Shown in pieces: positions 47,801 through 61,400 of a DNA stretch of 64,000 nt. Under the pieces are notes generated by a model, which saw nothing but the letters and a program-made list of their open reading frames with translations, ran no database searches and was not told the DNA's origin. This stretch comes from Lagopus muta (taxonomy: Eukaryota > Chordata > Aves > Galliformes > Phasianidae): assembly GCF_023343835.1 (NCBI RefSeq), contig NC_064435.1, positions 58,611,634 through 58,675,633 on the forward strand, in the 5' to 3' direction. Position 1 is the first letter of the stretch. Each line of letters opens with the position of its first letter. The translations under genes were made by a program, and so were the position numbers.

Positions 47801-50800
47801 GATCCCTTACCTTGGATTCTGACTTCCCCTGCTGGTTTATGCAGTTCTGAACAGTTTCTATTGATCAAGGGGCAGATCTTGCATGCATTGTTATTTTGCT
47901 GTGCTCAGAAGATGAGAGTCGAAGGTGATGACATCAGCAAATATCTGGAAGAAGTGGGAGAGGAAAATACAAATTTAGTTTTTTTCAACATCTTGAATTG
48001 GACTTTGGCACAGGAAGACAAAATGCCCAGAAGGCTTTGTCTCTCCTATCCAGGCCTCCTGACTGGTACTTCTTTCATGAAACAGACTTAACCCCATTTC
48101 CTGTCTATTGCCTTTCTTGTCTGGGGAGGCCACTCACCAGCATAACAGAGGATCAGCCTTCAAAAACTGAACCATCATATGTACAATTGCAGCATTGTAC
48201 AGCTATCATGGAAGAGTATTTTGTGTTTCTTCCAGGATTCGTCTGCAGTGTGCTTTTTGGTAATTCTCATCTGTATTATGTTTTGTTTCATTTTCCAGAC
48301 TGCTTTTGTTTTCAATAAAATATAAATACTTTGTGCCATCACATCTCCTTTCTCAGCAGTACTGGTGGGATTCCACCATGGGCATCTACCACGTCTCTTC
48401 TGTACTCCTCATTGCTCTCCTCTGACCTTGGAGAAAGTAAGCCTTCCTGGTAATTCTCTGCCAATGAAAAAAATCATTTCAGTTTTAATTTGCCTTTTAG
48501 GCTGTTCTGCTCTCCCTCCCAGTGCTGGCTTTACAGAGCACAAATAGTTAGAATGTGCCATCTATGGGCCTGAGAAAGGCTTGCAAGCTTTAATGATTGA
48601 TAATATAAGGTAGTTCTGCTATTTAAAGAGGGAGTCGAGCTATATATTTCATCAAAGGAGTAATGGTAACTATTCGAAGGCAACTCCCAGCCCTCAGCTC
48701 AAAACACTCCCATACTAAACTGCATCACCCCACAACTGCCTCCTGATAAGAAGCAGGTGTTGATTGTGTCCTATTCAATAGCACTTTATAGGAGGAAAAG
48801 AATGGTTGAACAGGAGGAAATAAGGAAATAAAACTCACCTGAAGCTTTTTTTTTTTTTTTTGTCAACCTCAGTTTGTCATCCATAGGGAGTTGTAGCTGA
48901 CTTCACACAGCTGCCACTGATGTCCTGGCTGCCAGGCAGGCCTAGGTTAATCTCACACCAGAGCTCCCTCATTTTGCTGGTAGAACTCTTTAAGCTGAAG
49001 AGCAATTTGTTTGGTAACAGGGGGAGGAAGTTAGATTCAGCTAGAAGCTGGTCTGCACAAGCAGAACTTTTCCCAAAAGTGTCCTGCAGTGAGAAATCTC
49101 AGTAACAATATTTATCCAAATCTGGGTGGCAGTGAAAGATTTAGGAGGAGATGTGACCAGATTCATGGTGTTTCGTGCTGGTGATTCCCAAGAATCAGGA
49201 GAGCAGGATCTGGCCTGGAGTCAAGATACATGCTAGGCTCAAGGCAATCTGTGAGCCAGAGAAGTGCAGAGGCTTCAGGCATGTCAGCAAATCAGTGCTC
49301 CACGTGGTTCATGGTTTGCTATCCATATGTGTGCTCTTAGCTCAAGGGGACTGGAGTTAGCCCTCCATGAGGAATGGTTAGCTCATCAACTCAAATTACT
49401 TGAAATTCGTCTTGGCTTCAACAGGCAGGGGAAGGCTGGCTCTGCAGGAGCAGGAGCTGTGGTGAGCTGGTATTGCCCTCAGGCTGGCCATTTCCCACAT
49501 GGCCTGGTGGCAAAGCCCTGCTCTCAGGCACAAGCATCCATCAGCAGGGACATCACATGGACCAACAGAAAGTGGATTGTGTCCCCGTTTGTGTAATGAC
49601 CACCAGGAACGGACCCTGTGAGACAGCAATTCTATCAGCCAAAATGGAGCTCTCGGTGTCACCTGAGATTTATATTTAGTGTCTTCTGATAAACAAAGGG
49701 ACATTTTCTGTCCAGCACCTCTCAGTGGAAACAACTTACTTAGGTTTTTAAGCATCCCAGGCGTTTAAATCAAAGGGAACGACTGTTGTGGCCTTCTCAG
49801 AGGTTGTCTATCAATAGCATGTCAAACAAAGCATTTCCAAGAACAGGCTCATTTCTTTGCTTTACAGCTTGCCCTAAGCCTTGCAGTTTTGTTCACCAAT
49901 GCCAGAAAAGTCATTCCCAGAATAAAAACAGGCATAGAAGTCTCCAGACCCTCATGTAGAGCAATAATGCTGAAAATACGTATCCTAAAGAGTTTTACGC
50001 AGCCACACAGTAGAAAATGCAACCAAGTCATGAAATAATACAGGCAGGCACTTCATAGTGGATACAAGACACCCAGAATAAGCAAGAGAATAGGCAACAG
50101 ACCAGAGGTGCTCAATCTGTCCGCTCCACAGGCTTGAGTGCCCTCTGAATTAAATCTGCTGCCACCACCTTGACTAAGGCTCATTCTCTGTGACCTGCTG
50201 GTGTAGCTCACTGGGTGCTTTCTCAGAGCAGAAGCAGTGCAAAGCCCAGATGTCCTTTGGGATGTTCTTAGTGATCCTTCTTAGTCATACTCTCTTTGGG
50301 TTAGTGGCCCAGAGAAATACTAAGTCAGTTACAGACACTAAGGAGAACAACAAGGCTGAAAGGAGGATGCTTTAATGTATGCAAGAGGTTTCTATAAAGA
50401 ACAAGCTAATCTGCAGGGTGCAGCCACTCTATACTCTAATTTAATCATTTCTGAATAAATATGCTCCTCAGCAAAGCATGATATTGATTCTCCTGAAATC
50501 ACGCCTGGTACTTGCTCCCTAGTTTGCCATGGATGCAGATGTCATTCAGCTCATCCAGTATGCTTATAGTTTATTTGTCATCTTTTGACTTGCTGCTCCC
50601 TCTCTTCACATCCCCAGGTGCTGGCTGTGTCTAAATTGTACTGCCTTTTTGCACCGCCTTTCACTCAGCTCATATGCATACCAAATAGTCAGCTTGCTTT
50701 AATCTCCTGGACAACTAGAAGTTATCATGTTGGCTCATACTACTGTCATTTCATCCCCACCATGGCTTCCACTTCTCAATATTGTCAAATACGTACATTT

Positions 50801-51540
50801 TCAAAGCCATTTCATAAATAAATGAAGGAGTTAATCTCCCTCCCTGGTTATTGATAGGACTCTTGAAGAGCCTCAGTGCTGGGCTCTGCAGCCTTTTGCA
50901 GAGCCACTGAGAGGAATACAGGCGTCCACTGCTTGCAAATAAAAAAGACTAAAATGATAGTAGCCATACTAAAATCAGCGCCAGCGCTGGCCCACCAGCC
51001 TCTTCCTTATAGCACTCCTGCAAAGGCTGTTAGCATCACACCAAAGTGTGAGCACTTTGAGCACACTACAGCACCTTGAAGACCTTGAAGAGCTGGGATA
51101 ACCACAGGAGCTGTACGTGTTCTGCCCTCTTCTCTTTTCCCAGTGTTAAATTACAAAAGGAGGAAAGGTGATCCAAGGAAGATCTCAGGATTTATCACAG
51201 CAGTTGCTAGTGACTGTTTTCTAAGACCTGTGACTAACAAGCCATGCATTTGGCTTGAAACAACACTGAAACTCCCTAAGTAGAAGAACTGTGAGGGATG
51301 TATATCATGCTGATGCTGTGCTACTTGATTTGTGCTCCAGCTTAGAACCAGCCTGTGTTCCTGCAGATGTCAGAAGCTAACTAGCTAAAAGGGTTCCCAC
51401 ATACTATCTCCAACTTCCCCTTTTTTGTTTCACATTTGTTAGGTTGCTGCAGAGTTCTGCTTTTTAAATCTGTGCAGTTGCATGAAGTGATAGCTGCAAT
51501 ATTCCTATTCTTTTCTATTATTCTAGGTGCACAGGGGTTT

Positions 51541-51605
51541 AGAATCATAGAATCTTTTGAGTTGGAACGAGTATTTAAAGGTCGTCCAGTCTAACTCCTC
51601 TGCAA
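51541..51605 (-). mobile_element. CR1 LINE 3'-tail fragment
   Basis: Starts AGAATCATAGAATCTTTTGA, then a GTTGGAAC segment and 'gtccagtctaactcc', the antisense CR1 3' end. It is diverged and short. Confidence 0.8.
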
Positions 51606-52484
51606 ATGTTAGTACTTGGATTTTATTCACAGAGAAACTTATTTCTGGCACACACATCTGAAATAACATCCCAGAATTAAGGTTTCATTATGCTTAATTC
51701 CAGTATTTTTCCTGCAGGTTGTTTTAAGAACACCAAGGAGATCTGGGTGATAGTTAACTAGTAACTGTAATCTTTGCAGAGGCAGAAATTAGATACGATG
51801 CTACACATGTGCTTTTAAATGGGGTACAGAAAGGGAAAAAAAAAAGCTAAGGTTTGAAACATAAAGATTTTTTTTCCAGTGGTCCACCTGCATTCATTCT
51901 ACATGCATCCTTCCCAATGTATGCCCTAAGTCTGATATGTGTAAAACATAAATCGAAACCATATGCTGCAAGCCGTTAGACTTGACAGCCTAAAATATCC
52001 AAGAGACCACAGGATAGAAATCTCATTACAGCCTCACGGCTGTTGTGCAAATGTTTCAAGTTCATATTTTATCCCGACTCTAATGATCAGGGACGTCAGA
52101 CTGGGAGCAGAGTGCTCGTGTTTCATCCACTTGGCAAAAGATGGCTGTGCATAGTGGTGCATTCAGTGCTCACGTGTTTTGCTGCTTGATTTGTGGCTCA
52201 CTCTGTTCTCCCATAGCACTGTGGCAAATGCAAGAGGATTCCAGCATTTCCAGCTGGCCAAGTACACAGCTGATGAAACTGCAGTTGATTAAAAGAGCAG
52301 TCCTTGGGTGTGCAAAGCAATTAGCACATTTTGTGAAAGTGATGGAAGGAATAACAGTGACTGAGATGGAGTCCCCAAGGCGATGATGGCTGGGCAGGGC
52401 AATACTGCCCATGACTCCTCCCCTCCTGCACTGGCTCTGTCTGGGACATGGAAAGGAAAATGTGAAATGGGGTGTATGGGAACT

Positions 52485-52690
52485 GCTGAGTCACAGCCTG
52501 AACCTCTGATTGATCACCTGAGGTGAGCAATGAGTCAGCCAGAGGAGCACAGGTGAAGGCAATTCACCTGTGCTGCCAGAAGGGGTGGAGCCTGGCTCCT
52601 AGACCTATCTAAGAGCTGGCTACCAGTGGGGAAGGATCTCTTCTGGGGATCTGCTCTGCTGGAGTTTTGTAAGTGAGCCCAGAATAGGGG
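52485..52690 (+). promoter_or_regulatory. Motif-dense palindromic element, possible LTR or promoter
   Basis: Within 100 bases there are two AP-1-type TGAGTCA motifs (from 52489 and 52531), a palindrome TCACCTGAGGTGA (52514-52526) and a 12-base inverted repeat AGCACAGGTGAA / TTCACCTGTGCT (52546-52574). A CACCTG E-box core occurs four times, counting both strands. A TATCTAAG stretch near 52606 could be a weak TATA-like element. It looks like a solo LTR or an orphan enhancer/promoter, but LTR termini were not identified. Confidence 0.35.
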
Positions 52691-55050
52691 TAAGCTTTCT
52701 ATCTATTCTTTTTGTTGTCATTATCTGCTTTGCCAAGCTCTCTTATTTTGTAATTATAACATCTTAATATCCATTGATTATACATGGGGCTTTAGGAACA
52801 CTATCACAAATGATGTTTTATTTTAATCTGACACGTGACCTGTCTTAGTTTACAGTTAAGAAATGTGGTCAGATGGTACTTGCCGTCTAACTCCAGGCAA
52901 CCTCTGACACTTTTTGTTATTTCTAAATGAATACAACAGTGGAAATACTGGCATGTGTGAAGGGATTATGCATAACTTGAGACTTCAGAAGAGCTATGTC
53001 TTCATTTGTTCTTTAATGAGGAGGAGGTTGCTGTTGTGGAACCCTTTAGATAAGTTTTTCTTAGAGATCAGTGGATACAGGTGGTACTCAGGGTCTCCCT
53101 CTACCTCTGTGCTGGATTTTCCATCTGCTAAGTAAGTTTTACCAGTGCTATAAGCTCCAAAGCTGTCATGTACTCTTAATCATGAGGATAGGCATTGCCT
53201 ACAGCAAGTACACCTCCTCCTGAGTAGAAAACACTCAGTTTTGCCAGGTTTCTGCCCACCCTTTCTTCCTCTGCTGCCCAGCAGAGCCCAGTTTAGGAGC
53301 TTACACTGCACTCAGTGATGGATGCCTTGAAGCTCCTTCGCCATATTGCTTCAAGTCCGTCTTAGAGCAAAAGATGAAGGTGTGTGATTAAAGCTTTACT
53401 TAGCAGAGGCTGTATGTCCTAATGAAGTCAATGAGAGACACACTAAGAGTTATTTAAGTACTTGCATTTGTTTACAGAGGAAAACACCAGTCTTAACCAA
53501 CAGGTAACAAAGCGCAGTAGGTATTTCACAGACAGGGCTTCAGTGAGAACATGGATAGAAAGTACCAGAATGAGTAAAATAGTGTAACGTCAGTCTTGGA
53601 GGAAAAATACTATGCTTAAGTGCTTACTTGAAATTGATAATTTTGGATGAAAAGTCTCTTTAAGTCCCCTGAAGTCAACAGAAAAGAGGGTCTGGCATTG
53701 AAATGTCTGCCAGATCAGATTTCACCTCTGAATAAGAAGATTGTTTGGGATTTAAAAAGATGGCCCATACCAAAACAGGGCAACTCAAATACGCTTTTGA
53801 AACATAAAACTATTTTTTGCCTTTGCTCTGACTCTTGTCGAGACTGGCAGCTGGGGAAACTTTGTGCAACACATGCCTGGTGCTCTCTTCCCTTAAGCGT
53901 GGATGTGCAGGGTTGGTGGAGGCAGGAATTCCTCTGGCACATCTGCTGACGTGAGGCTCCTGGAATCTGCATCCTCCCTGAGCCTGCTTTAGCTCACTGT
54001 CCTGGTGTCTCGGCACCCGCCTCCAGTTCAAGAGATAAGAGTGCCTTCACAGAACCAGTCTTGCAATTACCCACCTTCTAGGTTTTCTTTCCCTGACCTT
54101 TAAAGGGATGAACTGCTTACATGCCTTTGTGCAAGAGCCAGGCTTTTGGAGAGGTGGCTGTTTCAAAGGAGCAAGTATGGTCTTTTCGTAAATATCATGT
54201 CAGGCCTACGTAACTCAATCTTATTTATAGCAGTCTTAATGCACACCGTGGAGACCAGGGCTGCTGTTGCACAAGAATATTAATCTGAAGCATTTCAGAA
54301 CTGTAAGTGAGGTAGATAGCTGCATTTTTTGAGCGAGCTGCATAGCAATTGTTGACTTTAACTTTGTCTCAAGTTTCATGAAGCATTTTAAACTATTCAG
54401 TGCTCTGAAGAAAATGATAAACTATTACAGATGAGCAGCCAGCCTGTGAATTATTTGTTAAGCATTTGGTTTTGACACTCAAAACCCAAACTGGATACCT
54501 AGGAATGAGGACAGAAAACTGTTCTGTGATGTTAAGCATATAGTTTTGTCTCTGAATGCACTTACTAAACATTTGAAGCCTCCTTCAAAGCCTCTTCAGC
54601 TCACGTCCCCACAGAACTCACCTGAATTGAACAGAAAGCAATTTCTGTAAGGAAATCTTAAGACAGAGCTTGCATTATTAGATTAGGGCTGTATATTTTG
54701 TGCTTGGTAGAAGCAAAGAAAACAGCTGAATTTTTATCAATCTCAAGGGCATTTTTACAGGCTTAAATGCTTCTTGAAAATCTGGACCTAAGACTCTTGG
54801 CGAAAGAAACAGATATTCCTGCTTTATGTGCTTAGGACAAGAAAATGATCAGGGTCCTTCTGTCTGCAGTAGACTGAAAATAAAATTGATAATATTTGCT
54901 ATATCCTGAGGCAAAAACTGGTATACTGATACCAAATGCAGGAGGAAAAAACAGCATACTGCATAGTACTTGCTTCACTGTGCTTTATGGAGAAGTGCAC
55001 ATAGCCGGGCTTTAGTCCAAAAAGCTCTGGTGTAGTACACACTGCTCTTA

Positions 55051-55440
55051 GAAACACAGAACATCACACTTGGAAGGGGTGCATAAGGATCACCAAGTCC
55101 AACTCCTGGCTCCACACAGGACCACCCAAAAATCAGACCACATGACTGAGGGCATTACCCAGATGCTCCATGAGCTCCAGCACTCGGGGCTGTGCCCACC
55201 ACCCTGTGCTGCAGACCCTTTCCATGACCCCCAGCTGCCCTCATCTGACGCAGCTCCATGCCGTTCCCCCGGCCCTGTCGCTGTCACGCAGAGCTCAGCG
55301 CTGCTCCTCTGCTCCCTGTGAGGAGCTGCAGCCGCCATCAAGTCTCCCCTCAGCTCCTCTGCTGTGCACTGAACCAACACAGGGACCTCAGCTGCTGCAA
55401 TGCTGTATCGACCCTCACACAGATGATCAAGAAAGCTTCG
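55051..55440 (-). mobile_element. CR1 LINE fragment, antisense
   Basis: Starts with the CR1 tail (degenerate GAAACACAGAACATCACACT), then AGTCCAACTCCTGGCTCCAC. Further in it shows CTGTGAGGAGCTGCAGCCGC and ACACAGGGACCTCAGCTGCT. It is the longest continuous CR1 piece in the window. Confidence 0.88.
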
Positions 55441-58400
55441 CTATCTGCTGAGCCTGGGGTTAGCTAGTACTCACCACATCTTAGTTGAATTATGCATACG
55501 GCTGGGTGTGTAAATTACAGGAAGACTCCGTGTTTAAGAGTTTCCGCATCATGCCGAGGCTTGGGTGGGAAAAAAAAGCAAGGTTTGACACATAATAAGG
55601 ATTGATGTGCTACTTCAAATGGTAGTGTTACTGGAAAGGAAGGAACTTCCACAGGAAGAGCAAGGGAAATAATACAGGAATCAATAAAGGTTGCTAAAAA
55701 TAGTATTTGACCTATCTTCCATATGAGCTAAAATGCCCTATGTAAGACATGCACATGCTATACCTTGGCTGGCACATCCAGACTGCTCCTACTGGTGTAC
55801 AGGTTGTCAGGATTTCCTCAAAGGTCGCTGGGTAAAGGGAAGCACCTCTAGAGGATGAGTGAGGTTCATCCCACCTACCTAAGGAGCAGCTAGCAAAGAA
55901 AAGGAGCGTGCTGTAAAGCCTGCTGTTTTCCTAATTACTGTTAGCTTCACGTGCTTAAAGTCAAGCATGTGCTTAATTACTTTCCTGGAGAGAGCATAGA
56001 GAGCTGAGCACCCAGGGAGACTGAACTACTAGCTGGGAGGAAAGCAAAGAACTGAGCAAACCTGGCAAGCAAAACTGGGAAATGGGGAGAGCTTGCCTGC
56101 AAGGATGACTAAGTTGTAAGCTCAGAAGCGTAATAGGTCTAAGGTGAGAGAACATGATTAGTCAGGCAATTTACAGGTAACGTGTTTTCATCATTTTCTA
56201 TTTAGCATTTATTTTCTGCAACATTGGGCAGGAGTTTGCTCACAGGGGAGGAAAAAGGCAGAGGCAACATGGGGCAGGGAGCTGCGACCCCCAGGTCCCT
56301 CTTGCTCCAGCATCATTACGGTTGGTGAAGGCACTAACAAGTGGAACGAATGTCAAGGACAGTGATGGCTGCTGTCTGGAGGGGGAAGGCTGTCATTCCA
56401 CTTTCTTCATGTTTGGGAGGTTCTTAGAATTTGAGCACCGTGGCTGCTGTTCTATGTCTTTTGTTCTATGCAAACTCCAGCTATCAATTAGTTCTGATTT
56501 AAGCCTCTATTTACATGAATGCTATTAAAGAACAATAGATTATATGGTTGGGGAATACATTAGTACCAAAGATTGTTCTGCAAAACATGAGAAAAGATTG
56601 CTTGGGCAAAATTAAAGGGGTTTTTATTTCTAAGACATTTTTAAGCCTATTACACAAACTCTGCTCAGGGCTTTCTGTGCTTCTTGGTGGGGCTTGTATG
56701 GATAGATTGAGAGCAGTATGAGGCCCTAAATTTGAAAATTATGGCCTGTAACAAGTCACAGAAAGTTTTTAGCGTTGCCCCTGTTAATCGGCACCAGAAA
56801 AACATGTGCAAGAAGTAATACCCTCCCTGCATGCCCCCACCTCCAGCTTCCCCATCTTGCAAACAAAAAACTACAAGAGCCAACAGATCTGTTCTGGTTT
56901 GTTTTATTTCACTTTGTTTATTAAAATGCTGTGTTTGCAGTTTATATTTCTTGGCACACTTATTTCAATGACATTTAAACAAGAGCAGCAGATTGGCTGA
57001 CAGGATAGATGGTTTCATTTGGAGTTTTGGAATGAGCCTGTGTCTTATAATCATCAACTGCATTATCTGTACTCTTCATTTGCTTTTGTTTAACTTTGGA
57101 CAGTGAAAACATGCTCAGCTGTTTCCCTTTGTTCTCTACTTGTTTCCGCTTTCAGTTTCTCAAGTACCAGAGGGAGAAATGCAGCAACATCCAAGTTAGT
57201 CTACCAGAAGCAAATGTTTACAACACAAAAGAATCATCAATGTAGATGTCTTTACTCAACAGCAAAAAAATCTTTATTGAGAACAGGGCTTGTGATGTGT
57301 GATTTTACTTGCTTCTTTGCCCAAAAAACAGCACTTGGTATCAAAATTCCCTGGCACTGATGAGCAACCCTTTGGAGGCTGGCCAGCTCCTGAATGATCA
57401 GCTGCTCTCCTGCTCCCAAAGGTTTTTGAAGGGCAGCAGGGGGTAACACCCAGAGTCGTTTATAGTTTGGGATCATCTGGAGCATTGCTGAAGGCAATTC
57501 TCTTGGCTTGGTAAAGCCTCTTGTTAAAGTCATTGCTAGTTTCCAACCAGGTTGCTCAGGAGCAAAGAATCAAGCTCTGATATCTTTTTCCCTGTGCAAG
57601 TTTTAGCTGCTTGTTTGAGTATATTCATTGTGCCCAGAGCCATTCCTGGTGCTAGGCACCCCATTCTATGTAACTAACCTCTCCCACTCAGGAAAGAGCG
57701 TGCCCCATACCCAAACCACCTTCTGGGAACAGTCTCTCTAGGACCTCTGAGGAAGATTCTCTTTGGCCCCAACAAAACCATGCCAGGAGCAATGTGAATG
57801 GTTTAGTAATGCTTTGCAATCTGAACAACAATGTTTAACAACAGAACAATCAAGCTCTGTCTACTGAGAATTGTCCCTGGCATCATTAACGGTTGTGTGC
57901 CTATATTAGCTAATTAGCATCCACATGTGACTCCCCTTCCCATAGCTTGATGAAGCTTAGTCTGTGTGTCCTGTCCAGAGTCTGGCCTCGTGCTCTTTGG
58001 CCCTGGAACTGGATTTTCACAGCCAGACAGCACAGACTTGATGTTGTCCACAAATGGCATAAGCTTCATCCTTATACTCTGTCTTTGAAATAATCTGACC
58101 AAAACACTGACTACTATCAGCCCACTATGGGCCTCCACTGACTTTGGGCATTCTTAATGAAAGAGCCCTTTTTCAAGAAGAGCTGAGCGTATGTAATTCC
58201 CAAGTGGTTTGTAAAACCTTGTTCTGAACTCAGGAACCAAAGCTCAATTGACTTCAGTGGTACACAGCTGGGATCACAGCTCTGTGGCTGCTCTGCATCC
58301 TGAATACAAGGATGCCTTCCTCTGGTCGTGAAGGCTTCAGATAGAAAACATCAGTCTTAGCACAGGCAAATTCATTCTCTGTAAGCAAAGCAAGGCAGCT

Positions 58401-61400
58401 TCAGCTCTATCTGCTGAAAGCAAGCTGAGATGAGAAGGCAGGAAGTTTCCTATAATCCAGCAAGGATAACATTTCATATCAGGTTCTTTTAGGAAAATTA
58501 TACCATTCCTGCATGGTTTATTTGGATGGGAAATTTTTTCAGACTGATTTATTTCTTTACTTGTCAGTTTCTCTCTCTTTTTTTTTTTTTTTAATAAGAT
58601 CTGAGAAACGAAGAGTTCTTCCTTCTTTATAACCAGAAACCAGATATTTCACACGATCTTGTGTTTCATGAAACAAAACTAAATCAAACTTTCCCTACAC
58701 ACTGAATATTGAATATAGGATATCCTGAATGCAGCAGTGCTTCTTCTCTTCTATCTGGAGTGGAACCAGCAGCCAAATATCTGAAAAACGTCAATGAAAT
58801 TTTTAATCCCATTTTATGTTCACAGGCTTGCTGTGAGATCTGAGGAGGTGAGTACAGTCTGGGCTGATATCCTAGCACTGATGCTGAATGTGACGTGAAA
58901 GAGCTGAACAACAGGTTGCAGTTAGTCACAAAGTATCAGCACAGATATGGTATTAGGAACAGAAAAGTTAAATTCAGAACTCAAAGTCAGATGTCATCGA
59001 TCAAAATGTAGTGAGTACATATCATGAATGAAAAGGGGAAATATCTGTGGGTTCCTTTCCTAGGAGGAAGTGTGCTTATACCACAAAGTCAGTGGGTTAT
59101 TCCCAGCAGGGGAAAGAATGAGGCGAGTTGAAATTGGCCATGCTGACTGTGGAGAAGAGTGATGCTGGGGAATGCCAAGGAAAACACAAGATACTGTGCT
59201 ATGCCAGACAATACCTGCCCATGAAGGTCATCTGAGTGCCATCAGCAACCTTGAAAAGCTATGGTGGCCGACAAAGAAGTCGGAATGTGGAGCTGCTGGA
59301 AGTGGCAGCTGTGGAAACCTCTCATCCTCACTGGGAGCAGACCTGAAGTGCTTTCAAAGTCAGGCTGACATTGTGTGAAACCTGGAAATGTCAGGAAGGA
59401 AAGTACGAAGTAGCTTCACACAAATTCCTACAAGAAAAAAAAAAAACACCAAACCAACAAAACAAAAACTGAGAAGGACTGAATTTGATGTTCGTTCTAC
59501 ATACAGGTTCATTAGCAGCCATAATTATCCTGCAGGCAGTGGAGACTCTTTTGCTTCACAATGTTTTTCCAGCTTCTCTGACAGGAGATAATGACTCAAC
59601 AGTTGTGTTAGGCTTGTTAGCAGTGTAATTTCATGCATTTTAACTTTGCTATTACTGTGTCTAAGGCCCAAATCCTGGCTTACCAGTCTATGTGAACTAG
59701 CTCTTCCTTTTCTAAGTAAACCTTTGGCAGGATATTAAAGGGAAGAGGTACCTTTGGAGATTTTTTTACTTGTGTTTTTTTTTTTTTTTTCCAGGAACAT
59801 TCTTCAGTCATCTGCCTGGAAGCTGACTTAAGCTGGGAGACCCATTCCCACAGTTTGGTGGCTGGCTTAAGAATGAACAGGTTGTAAGGCAGTGCTTGTT
59901 TTTTCAGGAGTGTTCAAGACACACATGACGAACTCATTGACACAGAGTTCATTGTTCTTGTTTTATGTTTATGCCTCTCACCTACTTCTTCATTTAATCT
60001 ATTTCCAGAACACCTACAATTGGTAGGACATTTTCTGAAAATAATTTGAAATTGCAAAACCAGACACTTCCCACAAGGTTCCCAAAGGAGAAAAATGTAG
60101 GTTTTACCATTATTAATTCTTAGCTGGCACATTTTTCTGAGAATTACTAGTCACCTAATAAATAGGTTTGAGGCAATTTTACAATATAACTCAAAACATG
60201 CTGTACATCACTTCAAATTTTATACTTTTTATGAAAAGAGAAAACTAGCATCCAACCAAAGCATATTTTGTACTTGCATTATTTATGGCTATTTTATAGA
60301 CTGAAACGTTACTTAAGAAGCACAATCAATTACAAACTGCAGCTTTTCAATCAACCAAACCTATCTGGGAAGGACTGGCATTCCAAGCAGTTATGCACAG
60401 TTCAAAACAAACAGTAAAAATGGATCTCTGCTGTAGCTCTTCTCCAGCCCAGAGAACCTTGTTTAAGCCTTATTTCTTTCTGATTTTCCTCAAATGATGA
60501 ACTATTCATTTCTACTGTTATTGTACTGTAAGTAGAACAGCCAAACCTGAAATGTCACTCAGCCTGTCGACTTTGTAACAGGTTAGGAATAAATGACAAA
60601 ATATCCAGGATTACTGTAGTGCTAGTCTTTCTAGTATGCTCTTTTGATTTCTAGCAGTTGGCAGCACAGGGGTTTCTAGAACCCAGAAATGTATCTGCTG
60701 CTCTGTGTTTACCAGCCCTAACATCCTTTCCTCCATGAATGTAAGTACTTTTGAATTACAGTCTTTTGCCTTCACAGCATCCTATGGCATCCTGTTGTTA
60801 AATGGTGTGTTACAGGAGAAAAATACTTTCTCTTCTTTGCTTTAAACAAATATGCACGATAATTCCACCTGATGCTTTCCATTCTTGTGTTATAGTAAAG
60901 TGCCAGTAATTACTTCTTGTTCACCTTCTCGATTCACTTAACAAGTTTATAACCTCTCCAGCTTCTCATCTCAGTCCTCTTTTTTTTTTTCCTCCCAAAT
61001 TGCAGTACAGAAGCCATAATGTATTTCCAGCCATCTTTGATGCCCCTTTCTGCATCACTTCTTATTCTGCCATGCCATCTATGAGAGATGAGACTAGAAT
61101 CATGCACGAAATATTCCAGATAGAATATGGAACATTATATAAACTGTGGGTTTATATAATGGCACTTACAAAGCTTTGCTTCTTCCCTTCCTAGTAAGCC
61201 CATGAGTCAGTTTGTCTTCTCAGCTCCTACTGAGTGCTGAAACAGTGTCTCAACAGATGACTTAGAAATCAGGCATTATGTCTCTGCGGAGTGATTAACC
61301 AAATTGCCTTATGTAGTTCTTAGATCTTCGCATATTTCTCATTGTGTTGCTTTAAAAATGGAAAAAAAAAAAAAAGTGTTTTTATTGTCAAAGTGCAAAC

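Noticed and set aside
57914..58138. Minus-strand open frame of 74 codons with protein-like composition
   Set aside because: No splice context, promoter or family resemblance; length is within chance expectation for this amount of sequence.
61005..61194. Exon-like segment after a TTGCAG acceptor containing RSHNVFPAIFDAPF
   Set aside because: No donor, no similarity I recognise and no neighbouring partner exon; likely chance.
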